From: RH-AL1 sp964243435 | Lineage (GTDB): Bacteria > Pseudomonadota > Alphaproteobacteria > Rhizobiales > Beijerinckiaceae | Direction of reading: 5' to 3' | Length of the DNA stretch: 13,176 bases | Assembly (NCBI GenBank): GCA_964243435.1 | Contig: CAXTFM010000095.1 | Location: 1-13,176, forward strand | Shown here: positions 1 to 7,474 of the stretch, in pieces | Numbering within the stretch: position 1 is the first letter of the stretch | How the letters are laid out: each line of letters starts with the position of its first letter | Program-made: the position numbers and the translations under genes | The notes under the pieces: model-generated | Told to the model about the DNA's origin: nothing | What the model saw: only the letters and a program-made list of their open reading frames with translations | The model's database searches: none

Positions 1-1413
1 GATGTCGGCAAGGACCGCGGCGAGGATGTCGGCACGGCGACCGGCGCCGCTGGTCGCTCGGGCGGCTGCCCCTTCGCGCCCGTCGCCGCGGTGTCCTCGC
101 GCCGCGCCCTGCTGCTCGGCGCCGGCCTCGCTTCCGGCGCGGCGCTGGTCGGGGCCGGCCGCGCGGCGGCCGGGCAGACGCCCGCGGTCGCGCCCGACCC
201 CTCGCTCCACGACCACGCCACGTCCGAGAACAGCCTCGCCGCCGACCACGGCCACGACGCCCGCCCGCACGACTTCGACAATGACGGCACACGGGAAGCG
301 CAGCCCTTCCACGGCGTCCACCAGTCCGGCGTGGTCAACCCGCAGCCGGCGGCGGCGGTGGTCGCCGCCTTCGACGTGCTGGCGTCCGACCGCGGCGAGC
401 TGCAAACCCTGATGCGCGAGCTGACCGAGCGCCTCGCCTTCCTGACCAGGGGCGGGCTCGTCGAGCCGGGCGACCCGCAGATGCCGCCGGCCGACAACCT
501 CGTGCTCGGCCCCGACGTTTTCCCCGACAACCTTTCCGTCACCGTGGCGTTCGGCGCCTCGCTGTTCGACGCGCGCTTCGGCCTCGCCGACCAGAAGCCG
601 CGCCGCCTCGTCGCGATGGAGCAGTTCCCCAACGACGCGCTCGACCCGGCCTATTGCCACGGCGACCTGCTGCTGCAGTTCTGTTCCAACACCTCGGAAA
701 CCAACATCCACGCGCTGCGCGAGGTCATCCGCATGGCGCCCGGCGGCCTGTCGCTGCGCTGGAAGATGGACGGCTTCCTGCCGCCGCACACGCTGAAGAA
801 GCTCGGCCGCGACACCATCCGCAACCTGATGGGCTTCAAGGACGGCACGGCCAACATCGACGCCGGCGACGCCGCGCTGATGGACGAGCTGGTCTGGGTC
901 GGTTCCTCCCATGACGAGCCGGACTGGGCGCGGGGCGGCACCTATCAGGTCGTGCGCCTGATCCGCATGCTGGTGGAGCGCTGGGACCGCACGCCGCTCG
1001 GCGAGCAGCAGACGATCATGGGCCGCGACAAGGCCAGCGGCGCCCCGCTCGGCATGGCGCACGAGCGCGACGTGCCGGACTACGCCACCGGGGACGCCAT
1101 CCCGGTCGACGCCCACATCCGCCTCGCCAACCCGCGCACCCCGGAAACGCGGAACAACCTCATCCTGCGCCGGCCCTACAACTATTCGCGCGACGTGGTG
1201 ACCAAGGCGGGGCAACTCGACATGGGCCTGATGTTCATCTGCTTCCAGGCCGACCTCGACGCCGGCTTCCGCACGGTGCAGACCCGCCTCAACGGCGAGC
1301 CGCTGGAGGAATACATCCGGCCGGTCGGCGGCGGCTACTTCTTCGTGCTGCCGGGTGCGCGCGACGCGTCCGACTACCTCGGCAAGCGGCTCATCGAAAC
1401 CAACCCGGCCTGA
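1..1413 (+). CDS. efeB: EfeB-like DyP-type haem peroxidase (deferrochelatase), Tat-exported; 5' end outside window
   Basis: This is a dye-decolorising haem peroxidase of the EfeB branch, the periplasmic partner in EfeUOB ferrous-iron uptake. The reading frame is open from the first base. The first possible start inside the window is the GTG at 91, which gives 440 aa but has no Shine-Dalgarno sequence, so I treat the gene as 5'-partial. Numbered from that GTG: a twin-arginine signal (SSRRALLLG, residues 2-10) followed by a hydrophobic Ala/Gly stretch to about 28; a His/Asp-rich linker at 40-61; the family motif GFKDGTANI at 248-256 (distal Asp251); the haem-ligand His342 in AHIRLANPR; Arg360 as the likely distal arginine; and the closing GGGYFFVLPG at 413-422. 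The length fits the family. efeO and efeU would be expected just to the left but are not visible. The family call is firm; the role in iron uptake is inferred from the family. Confidence 0.93.
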   Translation, partial: DVGKDRGEDVGTATGAAGRSGGCPFAPVAAVSSRRALLLGAGLASGAALVGAGRAAAGQTPAVAPDPSLHDHATSENSLAADHGHDARPHDFDNDGTREAQPFHGVHQSGVVNPQPAAAVVAAFDVLASDRGELQTLMRELTERLAFLTRGGLVEPGDPQMPPADNLVLGPDVFPDNLSVTVAFGASLFDARFGLADQKPRRLVAMEQFPNDALDPAYCHGDLLLQFCSNTSETNIHALREVIRMAPGGLSLRWKMDGFLPPHTLKKLGRDTIRNLMGFKDGTANIDAGDAALMDELVWVGSSHDEPDWARGGTYQVVRLIRMLVERWDRTPLGEQQTIMGRDKASGAPLGMAHERDVPDYATGDAIPVDAHIRLANPRTPETRNNLILRRPYNYSRDVVTKAGQLDMGLMFICFQADLDAGFRTVQTRLNGEPLEEYIRPVGGGYFFVLPGARDASDYLGKRLIETNPA

Positions 1414-1424
1414 CATCGCCGGCC

Positions 1425-1444
1425 CGGCACGATCCCGCGTGCCG
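1425..1444. terminator. GC-rich hairpin between convergent genes, possible terminator
   Basis: A perfect 7-bp stem (CGGCACG / CGTGCCG) with a 6-nt loop lies 12 nt after the efeB stop, in the 110-nt gap between two convergent genes. It could serve both strands. No T-tract follows on either side, so intrinsic termination is only a possibility. Confidence 0.35.
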
Positions 1445-1523
1445 CCGCCGCGACGCGCCCCCATCGTCGGGCTGCCGACGCGACCGATCTGCAGCGGCGC
1501 CGCCGAGGCCCGACGCGCCCGCG

Positions 1524-4500
1524 TCAGGCCTCGAGCACGAGGTCGCCGAGCGGCACCGCCCGGCACGTCAGGCAATGGTCGGCCGGCCCGTCATAGGACG
1601 ACAGGTGGGCGACCGTTCCCGCCGCGAGGCGCAGGCTGCAGCTTTCGCACTGGCCGGTGCGGCATCCGCTCGGCAGGGTGCAGCCCGCGGCCTCGGCGGC
1701 GTCGAGCAGCGTGCCCGCGCTCGGCTCCCACCGGAACGTCCGCCCGCTGCGCGACAGGGTCACGGCGCACGCCGTCAGCGTGTCGGGGACGGCGGTGGAT
1801 GCCGCGAACAGCTCGCTGAAGATGTCGAAGCGCGGCAGGCCGGCCGCGCGGAGCACGCGCGTCGCGTCCGCCACCAGGGTCTCGGACCCGCAAATGTACG
1901 CCAGCGGATGCTGGCCGGCGAACGGCGCGCCGGCCTCCCCCAGCGTCGCGCGGCCGGTGCGGTCGTAGTCGCGCCCGGGCACGTCCTCGTGCGAGGGACG
2001 GGTGAAGACGTGCAGCGCCCGGAGCTGCGGGATGCGCCCGGCGAGGGCGCGGAGCGCGGCGCCGAACGGGTGCTCCCGGCCGTCGCGGCAAAGGTAGATC
2101 AGCTGGATGCCGGGCGGGCGCTCCGCCGCCGGCACCGCCGCCACGGCGCGGAGGTAGCTGACGAAGGGGGTGATGCCGACGCCCGCCGCGACCAGCACGA
2201 CGGGGCGGCTGCCGGACACCGGCGGGGTGAAGACGCCGCCCGGCGGCTCCAGCGTCACCACCGCGCCGGGGGCGAGGCCGTGGAGGTGCGCGGACATGCG
2301 TCCCCGCGGCACCTGCCGCACCGCGATGTCGAGGCTGCCGTGCCCCTTGCTGGCGCCGGTGAGCGAGTACGCCCGCGACAGTCCGGGCTCCGCCGAATGG
2401 ACGGCGACGTGCTGCCCCGGCAGGAAGTCCGGCAGCGGGCCGCCATCGTCGGGGCGCAGGCTGACGGCGCGCACGTCCGCGCTTTCCATGCGCACGGCGT
2501 CGACGCGGAACCGGCGCCGGCCGCTCCACAGCCCGCGGCTGCGCGCCTCGTCCCGCGACACCTCGCAGGCCACCGCGCGCAGGGGCACGGAGCCGCTGAC
2601 CGGGTCGCGCGCGGCGTCGGACAGGACGGCGTTGATGTTCTGCGTTGCCGCGCCGGCGGCGGCGCCGCCATGCCGGCCGAGCGGCGGGCACTCTTCCCAG
2701 AAGCCGAAATCCGCAACGGCGACGTCGTCGCGCAGCGACGGGTCGAGCTTGGCGCGGAGGCCGGCGCGGCCATGTGCGGTGTCCACCACCACCCAGTCGC
2801 CGGGGGCGATGCCGCGCCGCGCCGCCGCGGCTGGGCTGATCTCCACCAGCGGGTCCGGCGCCCTGCGCCGCAGCGAGGCGACGTGGCGGTGCGAGCTGTG
2901 GACGAACCAGCCGGACTTGGCGGTGACGAGGCGCAGCGGGCGGCGGGCGTCCGCCCATCCCTGCGGTTCGACGTAGCTTGGCAGCGGCGGCTGGCCGTGC
3001 GCCAGCAGTTCTTCGCAGTACAGCTCGACCCGGCCGGTCGGCGTGGCGAAGCCGTTGGCGGCGAACTTGCGCTCCGGGCAGGGCTGCGGCACGCGGATGC
3101 CGGCGGGGGCCGCGCGCAGGTCGTCGAGGGTGAGGCCCAGCGGTTCGAGCTGGTGGTTCCAGCCGGCCTCGATCGAGCCGCCGAAGAACGCGTCGGCGTG
3201 GCCGAGGCGGCAGGCGAGGTCGAAGGCGATGTCGTAGTCCGCCCGGCACTGGCCGGGGGCCTCCACCATGCGCTGCCGGAACTGGATCAGCTCGACCGCG
3301 GCCTGCGTGATCTCGAAGCCGACCTTCAGCGCGTCGCGCTCCCACGGCATGTTCGCCGGCAGCACGATGTCGGCGTTGGCGGCGGTGGGGTTGAGGAACA
3401 TGTCGACGTGGACGTGGAAGTCGAGCGCCTGCAGCGCGGCGAGGTTGCGCGCCGACCCGCCCTGCGAGACGACGAAGTTGGTGCCGAAGCTCATCAGGGC
3501 GCGCACCCGGTAGGGGTCGCCCTCCGTCACCGCGCGGCAGAAGTCGCGCGCGGTGATCCAGCCGCGGCGCGGCGGCCCCAGCGGCAGCTCCGCCAGCCCA
3601 AGCGCCTTGTTCTGCTGGCCGGGCGGCAGCAGGGCGTAGTCGTTGACGGTGCGGGCGGGGGGCGCCACCGTCCAGATGTTGCCGCCGGCGCGGTCCTCCG
3701 CGCCGGTCAGGGCGTAGAGCACGGCGATCGCCCGCTCGGTTTGCGTCGCGTTGGTGTGCTGGCCGACGCCCGTCCAGGAATGGTAGGCGAGGCGCGGCGA
3801 GTTCTCGAACAGGCGGTAGAACCGCTCCTGCGCCTCTCGGGCGACGCCGGTCAGCGCCGCCACCCGCTCGGGCGTGTAGGCGGCGGCCTCGCGCTTGAGC
3901 AGGGCGAGGGCCGTGGCGCAGCGCACGCGCCTGCCATCCGCGAGCCGCAGCCTGGCCGTCGCCTCCAGCGCCGCGCCGGCGGCGCCGTAGGGCGCGGGGC
4001 GACCCTCGGGGCCGACCACGACGAAGCCGTCGGTGCCCGGCCACACGGCTTCGGCGCGCAGGAGGCGGCCGGTGTCGACGTCGACCAGCATCGGCGCGTT
4101 GGTCCATTCGCGCACGAACCCCGCGTCAAACGTTGCGCCTTCCAGCAGATGGCGGATCGCGCCGAGCGCGAGGGCCGCGTCGGTGCCGGGGCGGACGGGC
4201 AGCCACAGGTCGGCGTCCTCGCCGGAGCCGCCGCGCTTGGGGTCGACGACGACGACCGTCGCCCCGCGCCGCCGGGCGGCGGCGATGCGCGTGGCCTGTG
4301 CCAGCCAGGTGCGCGCGGGGTTGTGCCCCCACAGCACGATCGTGTCGGCGCGGTCGTAGTCGGCGGCGCCGATGCCGCGCCCGGTGGTGAGCGCGTGGGC
4401 GTAGTCCTTGTGCCAGCCGCACACCTCGACGGCGTAGACCACGTTGGGGCTGCCGAAGCAGCGGGCGAAGCGTTCCACCCATTCGAAGCTGTCCACCATG

Positions 4501-4862
4501 GGCGTCCCGCTCGGCGTGGTGATGGCGAAGGCCACCGCCTCGGCGCCATGGGCGGCGCGCACGCCGCCGAGGCGGCCGGCGACGGCCTCCATCGCCTCGT
4601 CCCAGCCGATCGGCACCCAGCCGGGGTCGGCGTCGCCGCGCGGGCGGGTGCGGCGCATCGGCGTGGTCAGCCGCCGCGGGCTCGCGACCATCTCGGGCGC
4701 GGCGCGGCCCTTGGCGCACGTCGCCGCGCCCGTGGGGTGGCTCGGGTCCGCCGCCACGGCGACGAGCCGGCCGTCGGCGATGGTGTTCAGCGTGCCGCAT
4801 CGCGACCGGCACAGGGTGCAGTACCCCGCCACGGTACGAACGGAGCCGGTTTCGGCGTGCAT
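1524..4862 (-). CDS. Fused molybdopterin oxidoreductase / FAD-NAD(P) reductase / [2Fe-2S] ferredoxin protein
   Basis: This 1112-aa protein looks like a complete electron-transfer chain in one chain. Residues 15-49 hold a [4Fe-4S] motif (C15-x2-C18-x3-C22-x26-C49). Residues of about 66-606 form the catalytic Mo-bis-pterin domain of the DMSO reductase superfamily, and 642-766 the molybdopterin-dinucleotide-binding domain. An FAD-binding domain (about 781-881) carries RAYSLTG, and an NAD(P)-binding domain (about 887-1000) has AAGVGITPF and YICGS. The C-terminus is a plant-type [2Fe-2S] domain with C1067-x4-C1072-x2-C1075 and C1100. Cys148 in VCGWHKD is the likely Mo ligand; its codon is TGC, not TGA. 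The ATG at 4862 is preceded by GGAGG with a 5-nt spacer, so the open frame further upstream (to 5144) is probably not translated. No Tat signal is seen, so a cytoplasmic NAD(P)H-driven reductase, or an oxidase running the other way, is inferred. The substrate is unknown. The gene is divergent from a hydroxyacid dehydrogenase. Confidence 0.92.
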   Translation of the reverse strand: MHAETGSVRTVAGYCTLCRSRCGTLNTIADGRLVAVAADPSHPTGAATCAKGRAAPEMVASPRRLTTPMRRTRPRGDADPGWVPIGWDEAMEAVAGRLGGVRAAHGAEAVAFAITTPSGTPMVDSFEWVERFARCFGSPNVVYAVEVCGWHKDYAHALTTGRGIGAADYDRADTIVLWGHNPARTWLAQATRIAAARRRGATVVVVDPKRGGSGEDADLWLPVRPGTDAALALGAIRHLLEGATFDAGFVREWTNAPMLVDVDTGRLLRAEAVWPGTDGFVVVGPEGRPAPYGAAGAALEATARLRLADGRRVRCATALALLKREAAAYTPERVAALTGVAREAQERFYRLFENSPRLAYHSWTGVGQHTNATQTERAIAVLYALTGAEDRAGGNIWTVAPPARTVNDYALLPPGQQNKALGLAELPLGPPRRGWITARDFCRAVTEGDPYRVRALMSFGTNFVVSQGGSARNLAALQALDFHVHVDMFLNPTAANADIVLPANMPWERDALKVGFEITQAAVELIQFRQRMVEAPGQCRADYDIAFDLACRLGHADAFFGGSIEAGWNHQLEPLGLTLDDLRAAPAGIRVPQPCPERKFAANGFATPTGRVELYCEELLAHGQPPLPSYVEPQGWADARRPLRLVTAKSGWFVHSSHRHVASLRRRAPDPLVEISPAAAARRGIAPGDWVVVDTAHGRAGLRAKLDPSLRDDVAVADFGFWEECPPLGRHGGAAAGAATQNINAVLSDAARDPVSGSVPLRAVACEVSRDEARSRGLWSGRRRFRVDAVRMESADVRAVSLRPDDGGPLPDFLPGQHVAVHSAEPGLSRAYSLTGASKGHGSLDIAVRQVPRGRMSAHLHGLAPGAVVTLEPPGGVFTPPVSGSRPVVLVAAGVGITPFVSYLRAVAAVPAAERPPGIQLIYLCRDGREHPFGAALRALAGRIPQLRALHVFTRPSHEDVPGRDYDRTGRATLGEAGAPFAGQHPLAYICGSETLVADATRVLRAAGLPRFDIFSELFAASTAVPDTLTACAVTLSRSGRTFRWEPSAGTLLDAAEAAGCTLPSGCRTGQCESCSLRLAAGTVAHLSSYDGPADHCLTCRAVPLGDLVLEA

Positions 4863-4867
4863 GCTGG

Positions 4868-4872
4868 CCTCC
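4868..4872 (-). promoter_or_regulatory. Ribosome binding site fixing the start of the Mo fusion gene
   Basis: GGAGG on the minus strand lies 5 nt before the ATG at 4862-4860. It is a strong Shine-Dalgarno match and decides between this ATG and the much longer open frame that reaches 5144. Confidence 0.75.
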
Positions 4873-5190
4873 AGCTTGACGGCGCGGGGAACTGCATCGG
4901 CGGCCGGAACTGCAACCGGCAGCGGCGTCGCCCGGGTCACGACCGACACCTCCCCGACGTCGACGCCCCGGGGCGGGCCGCTGACGGTTCGCCCGCGACG
5001 AAGAAGTGTGGCGTCAGGCCGGAAACGTCGAGGTGCGACGGCGACGTGCCGGCGAGGGCATGCACGATCGAGGCCGCCGCGGGGCGCGGCCTGGCACGAT
5101 CCATGATGGGCGCGGGCTTCGTCCGAAACCGCCGCCGGCCGCACCGCGGTTGCCGGGGCGACGGTTCGCGCCGCGCCGGACGCGGCACGC

Positions 5191-5195
5191 AGGAG
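5191..5195 (+). promoter_or_regulatory. Ribosome binding site of the hydroxyacid dehydrogenase gene
   Basis: AGGAG lies 5 nt before the ATG at 5201. It supports that start over the open frame reaching back to 5006. Confidence 0.75.
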
Positions 5196-5200
5196 CGAGG

Positions 5201-6106
5201 ATGGCCGCGATCTTCCTGGACTGCATCGACGAGGTCGTCCACCTGTGGCACGAGGTGCGGCGCCCCGGCGACCCGCCGATCGCGCTGCACATGGCCCCGG
5301 TGACGGCGGCGGAGGTGCCGGCGTTGCTCGCCGGCCACGACACCTGCATCAACGACCACACCTACTTCGACGACGCGCTGCTCGGGCGCTGCGACGGGCT
5401 GCGCCGCATCGTCTTCCTCGGCACGGGCGCGTCGTCCTTCATCGACCTCGCCGCCGCCAAGCGCCGCAGCATCGACGTGCACACCATCCACGGCCACGCC
5501 GACACCACCGTGGCGGAGCACACGATCGCGCTGGCGATGGCGGCGGCCCGCGACATCGCCCGCATGGACCGCGACATCCGCGCCGGCGGGTGGCGGCAGG
5601 TGGAGGGCCTGCAGCTGCGCGGCAAGACGCTGGGGATCGTCGGGCTCGGCGGCATCGGCCGCGAGATCGCGCGCATCGGCGGCGGGATCGGCCTCGACGT
5701 CATCGCCTGGAACCGTTCCCCCTTGGCCGACCCCGTGGTGCCGGTGCTGCCGCTGGACGAGGTGCTGGCGCGCGCCGACATCCTGTGCGTGATGCTGGCG
5801 CTGAACGAGGGCACCCGCGGCTTCATGGACGCCGACAGGCTCGGCCGCACCAAGCCCGGCGTGATCGTCGTCAACACGTCGCGCGCCGACATCGTCGACA
5901 ACCGGGCGCTGGTGGCCCTGCTGCGGTCGGGCCACGTCCGCCACGCCGCGGTCGACGTGTTCTCGCCCGAGCCGCCCGACCCGGACGATCCCCTGCTGGG
6001 CGCACCCAACGTGACGCTGACGCCGCACGCCGCCTACATGACGCCGGAAGCGACGCGCACCATGCTGCGGGGCGCGGTCGACCTCGTCATCCGGCACGAC
6101 CGCTAG
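5201..6106 (+). CDS. D-2-hydroxyacid dehydrogenase (NAD(P)-dependent)
   Basis: This 301-aa enzyme belongs to the D-isomer-specific 2-hydroxyacid dehydrogenase family (phosphoglycerate/glyoxylate/hydroxypyruvate reductase group), which interconverts 2-oxoacids and D-2-hydroxyacids. The Rossmann motif GLGGIG is at 148-153, after the usual GKTLGIVGL lead-in. The catalytic triad is in place: Arg228 in NTSRADIV, Glu257 in FSPEPPD and His276 in TPHAAYMTPEA. ADTTVAEHT at 100-108 is the usual conserved segment before the nucleotide domain. At 301 residues it is slightly short and has no ACT or other regulatory domain, so it is unlikely to be the serine-pathway SerA. The ATG at 5201 is chosen because of AGGAG 5 nt upstream. 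The substrate cannot be read from sequence. Its divergent neighbour is the Mo fusion oxidoreductase, which may or may not share a pathway. Confidence 0.92.
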   Translation: MAAIFLDCIDEVVHLWHEVRRPGDPPIALHMAPVTAAEVPALLAGHDTCINDHTYFDDALLGRCDGLRRIVFLGTGASSFIDLAAAKRRSIDVHTIHGHADTTVAEHTIALAMAAARDIARMDRDIRAGGWRQVEGLQLRGKTLGIVGLGGIGREIARIGGGIGLDVIAWNRSPLADPVVPVLPLDEVLARADILCVMLALNEGTRGFMDADRLGRTKPGVIVVNTSRADIVDNRALVALLRSGHVRHAAVDVFSPEPPDPDDPLLGAPNVTLTPHAAYMTPEATRTMLRGAVDLVIRHDR

Positions 6107-6122
6107 CGGCCGCGCCCGGCGC

Positions 6123-6671
6123 CTATGGTTCCAGCTCGGTGTCCCAGTACAGGTAGTCCATCCAGCTTTCGTGGAGGTAGTTCGGCGGAAAGGCGCGGCC
6201 GTTGCTGTGGAGGTCGTTGATCGTCGGCTGGTAGGGCTTCGCCGCCGGCCACATGTCGACGTCGCGGCACAGCTTGTCGCCCTTGCGCAGGTTGCAGGGC
6301 GAGCAGGCGGCGACGACGTTGTCCCACACGGTGGTGCCGCCCTTGGAGCGCGGCACCACGTGGTCGAAGGTCAGGTCCTCGCGCCCGCCGCAGTATTGGC
6401 AGGTGAAGCGGTCGCGCAGGAACACGTTGAAGCGGGTGAAGGCCGGGTGGCGCGCCGCCTTGATGTAGGTCTTCAGCGACACCACGGAGGGCAGCTGCAT
6501 CTCGAAGGTCGGCGAGCGCACGTACCTGTCGTAGTTCGAGACGATGTTGACCCGGTCGAGGAACACCGCCTTGATCGCGTCCTGCCACGACCACAGGGAC
6601 AGCGGGTAGTAGCTCAGCGGCCGGAAGTCGGCATTGAGCACCAGCGCCGGACAAGCTTCCGGCGAGACCAT
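6123..6671 (-). CDS. HNH endonuclease family protein
   Basis: This is a compact HNH protein with a zinc ribbon. Relative to the farthest possible start (GTG at 6740): Cys114 and Cys117 in CQYCG, Asp126-His127 in LTFDHVVPRSKGG, Asn141 in WDNVVAAC, and Cys146/Cys149/Asn150 in CSPCNLRKG. The N-terminal stretch PALVLNADFRPLSYYPLS and the ending NYLHESWMDYLYWDTELEP match my recollection of a widespread chromosomal family in Alphaproteobacteria and other bacteria. Its role is not well defined and it is not obviously part of a restriction or phage unit. The start is uncertain. I give the first ATG (6671). A TTG at 6692 has GAGG 8 nt upstream and would add LTVHFQP. GTG starts at 6701 and 6740 are also open, but 6740 lies almost on the predicted transcription start. 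Confidence 0.88.
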   Translation of the reverse strand: MVSPEACPALVLNADFRPLSYYPLSLWSWQDAIKAVFLDRVNIVSNYDRYVRSPTFEMQLPSVVSLKTYIKAARHPAFTRFNVFLRDRFTCQYCGGREDLTFDHVVPRSKGGTTVWDNVVAACSPCNLRKGDKLCRDVDMWPAAKPYQPTINDLHSNGRAFPPNYLHESWMDYLYWDTELEP

Positions 6672-6748
6672 GGGCTGGAAGTGGACCGTCAACTCCGGCA
6701 CCTCACTTCGGTGTGCCTCGCGCGGGAGGCGGCACGTCACAGCGTCAT

Positions 6749-6777
6749 TCTATAGCTTCGCCGATTCGCCTTGGAAA
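6749..6777 (-). promoter_or_regulatory. Sigma-70-like promoter of the HNH gene
   Basis: On the minus strand, TTTCCA (6777-6772) and TATAGA (6754-6749) are separated by exactly 17 nt, each matching the consensus at 4 of 6 positions. The site is the most AT-rich spot in the neighbourhood. Transcription would begin near 6742, leaving almost no leader for the GTG at 6740 and so favouring a later start codon. Confidence 0.45.
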
Positions 6778-6804
6778 GAGCGCGCCCCTGCGCCCTCCTG
6801 TCCG

Positions 6805-7434
6805 TCAGGCGGCGCGGTAGGGCGCCGTCGCCGCGACCCAGGCCCGGGTGCGCGCCTCCGGCTCGGCGTCGAGGGTGATGTCCGTCACCACGGCGGCGAT
6901 GTCGGCGCCGGCTTCCAGCACGCCCGGCGCGCGCGCCAGCGACACGCCGCCGATGCCCACCAGCGGCACGTCGCCGACCCGCGCCTTCCAGGCGGCGAGC
7001 TTGTCGAGGCCCTGCGGTGCGAAGCGCATCGCCTTGAGGCGGGTGGGGTACACCGGGCCCAGCGCCACGTAGTCCGGGGCGAAGGTCATGGCGCGCCGCA
7101 ACTCGTCGTCGTCGTGGGTCGACAGGCCGAGCCTGATCCCGGCGCGGCGGATCGCCGGCACGTCGGCGTCAACGAGGTCCTCCTGCCCGAGGTGGACCCA
7201 GTTGCAGCCAAGATCGATCGCCTCGCGCCAGAAGTCGTTGACGACGAGGGTGGCGCCAAAGGCGTCGCACAGCCGCTTGGCCCGCGCGATTTCACTGTGG
7301 ATGGCGTCGGCCGGGCGGTCCTTGACCCTGAGCTGGACGAGGCGGATGCCGTGCGGCAGCAGCCGCTCGACCCAGTCGGCCGAGTCGAGGATGGGGTAGA
7401 AGGGGTCGAGGCGCGCTGCCGCCGGCGTGCTCAC
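6805..7434 (-). CDS. thiE: Thiamine-phosphate synthase
   Basis: ThiE joins HMP pyrophosphate to the thiazole phosphate to give thiamine phosphate. The 209-aa TIM-barrel protein shows the family marks in order: QLRVKD at 34-39, NDFW at 66-69 (Asn66/Asp67 region), VHLGQEDL at 80-87, LGLSTH at 102-107, the phosphate-loop region GPVYPT at 126-131 and GIGG at 160-163. The start is the GTG at 7434, placed 9 nt after GAGG within a purine-rich run (7440-7449). The open frame continues upstream to 7698 but lies inside thiG and is not plausible coding. It is the last gene of the thiO-thiS-thiG-thiE operon, 40 nt after the thiG stop. The sequence is of the divergent, shorter alphaproteobacterial type. 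Confidence 0.94.
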   Translation of the reverse strand: MSTPAAARLDPFYPILDSADWVERLLPHGIRLVQLRVKDRPADAIHSEIARAKRLCDAFGATLVVNDFWREAIDLGCNWVHLGQEDLVDADVPAIRRAGIRLGLSTHDDDELRRAMTFAPDYVALGPVYPTRLKAMRFAPQGLDKLAAWKARVGDVPLVGIGGVSLARAPGVLEAGADIAAVVTDITLDAEPEARTRAWVAATAPYRAA

Positions 7435-7474
7435 TGCGACCCCCCTCTCGGCAACCTGCCCAACTGCGACCCGC

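Larger units (their letters stand above)
4863..5200. other. 338-nt divergent intergenic region
   Basis: This region separates the Mo fusion gene (-) from the hydroxyacid dehydrogenase (+) and must hold both promoters. I see no convincing sigma-70 pair on either strand and no small gene with a ribosome site. Visible structure: the 8-mer GGAACTGC occurs twice, at 4888-4895 and 4906-4913, 18 bp apart and 26-44 bp before the Mo gene start. A small inverted repeat, CGTCG / CGACG, lies at 5026-5040. Confidence 0.6.

Noticed and set aside
4419..4421. Possible selenocysteine at the Mo-ligand position of the fusion enzyme
   Set aside because: The codon is TGC (cysteine), and there is no in-frame TGA in the gene.
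4863..5144. N-terminal extension of the Mo fusion protein by 94 residues
   Set aside because: The strong GGAGG before the ATG at 4862, and the placement of the [4Fe-4S] motif right after that ATG, make the extension unlikely. It shows no targeting signal.
1575..5303. Plus-strand open frame of 1242 codons opposite the Mo fusion gene
   Set aside because: It is Ala/Arg/Gly-rich with no domain pattern and mirrors the real minus-strand gene. Long antisense frames are expected at this GC content.
7433..7472. Direct 10-bp repeat GGGTCGCAGT around the thiE start
   Set aside because: The two copies are 30 bp apart with unrelated sequence between. It is most likely chance or a remnant of a small duplication with no evident role.
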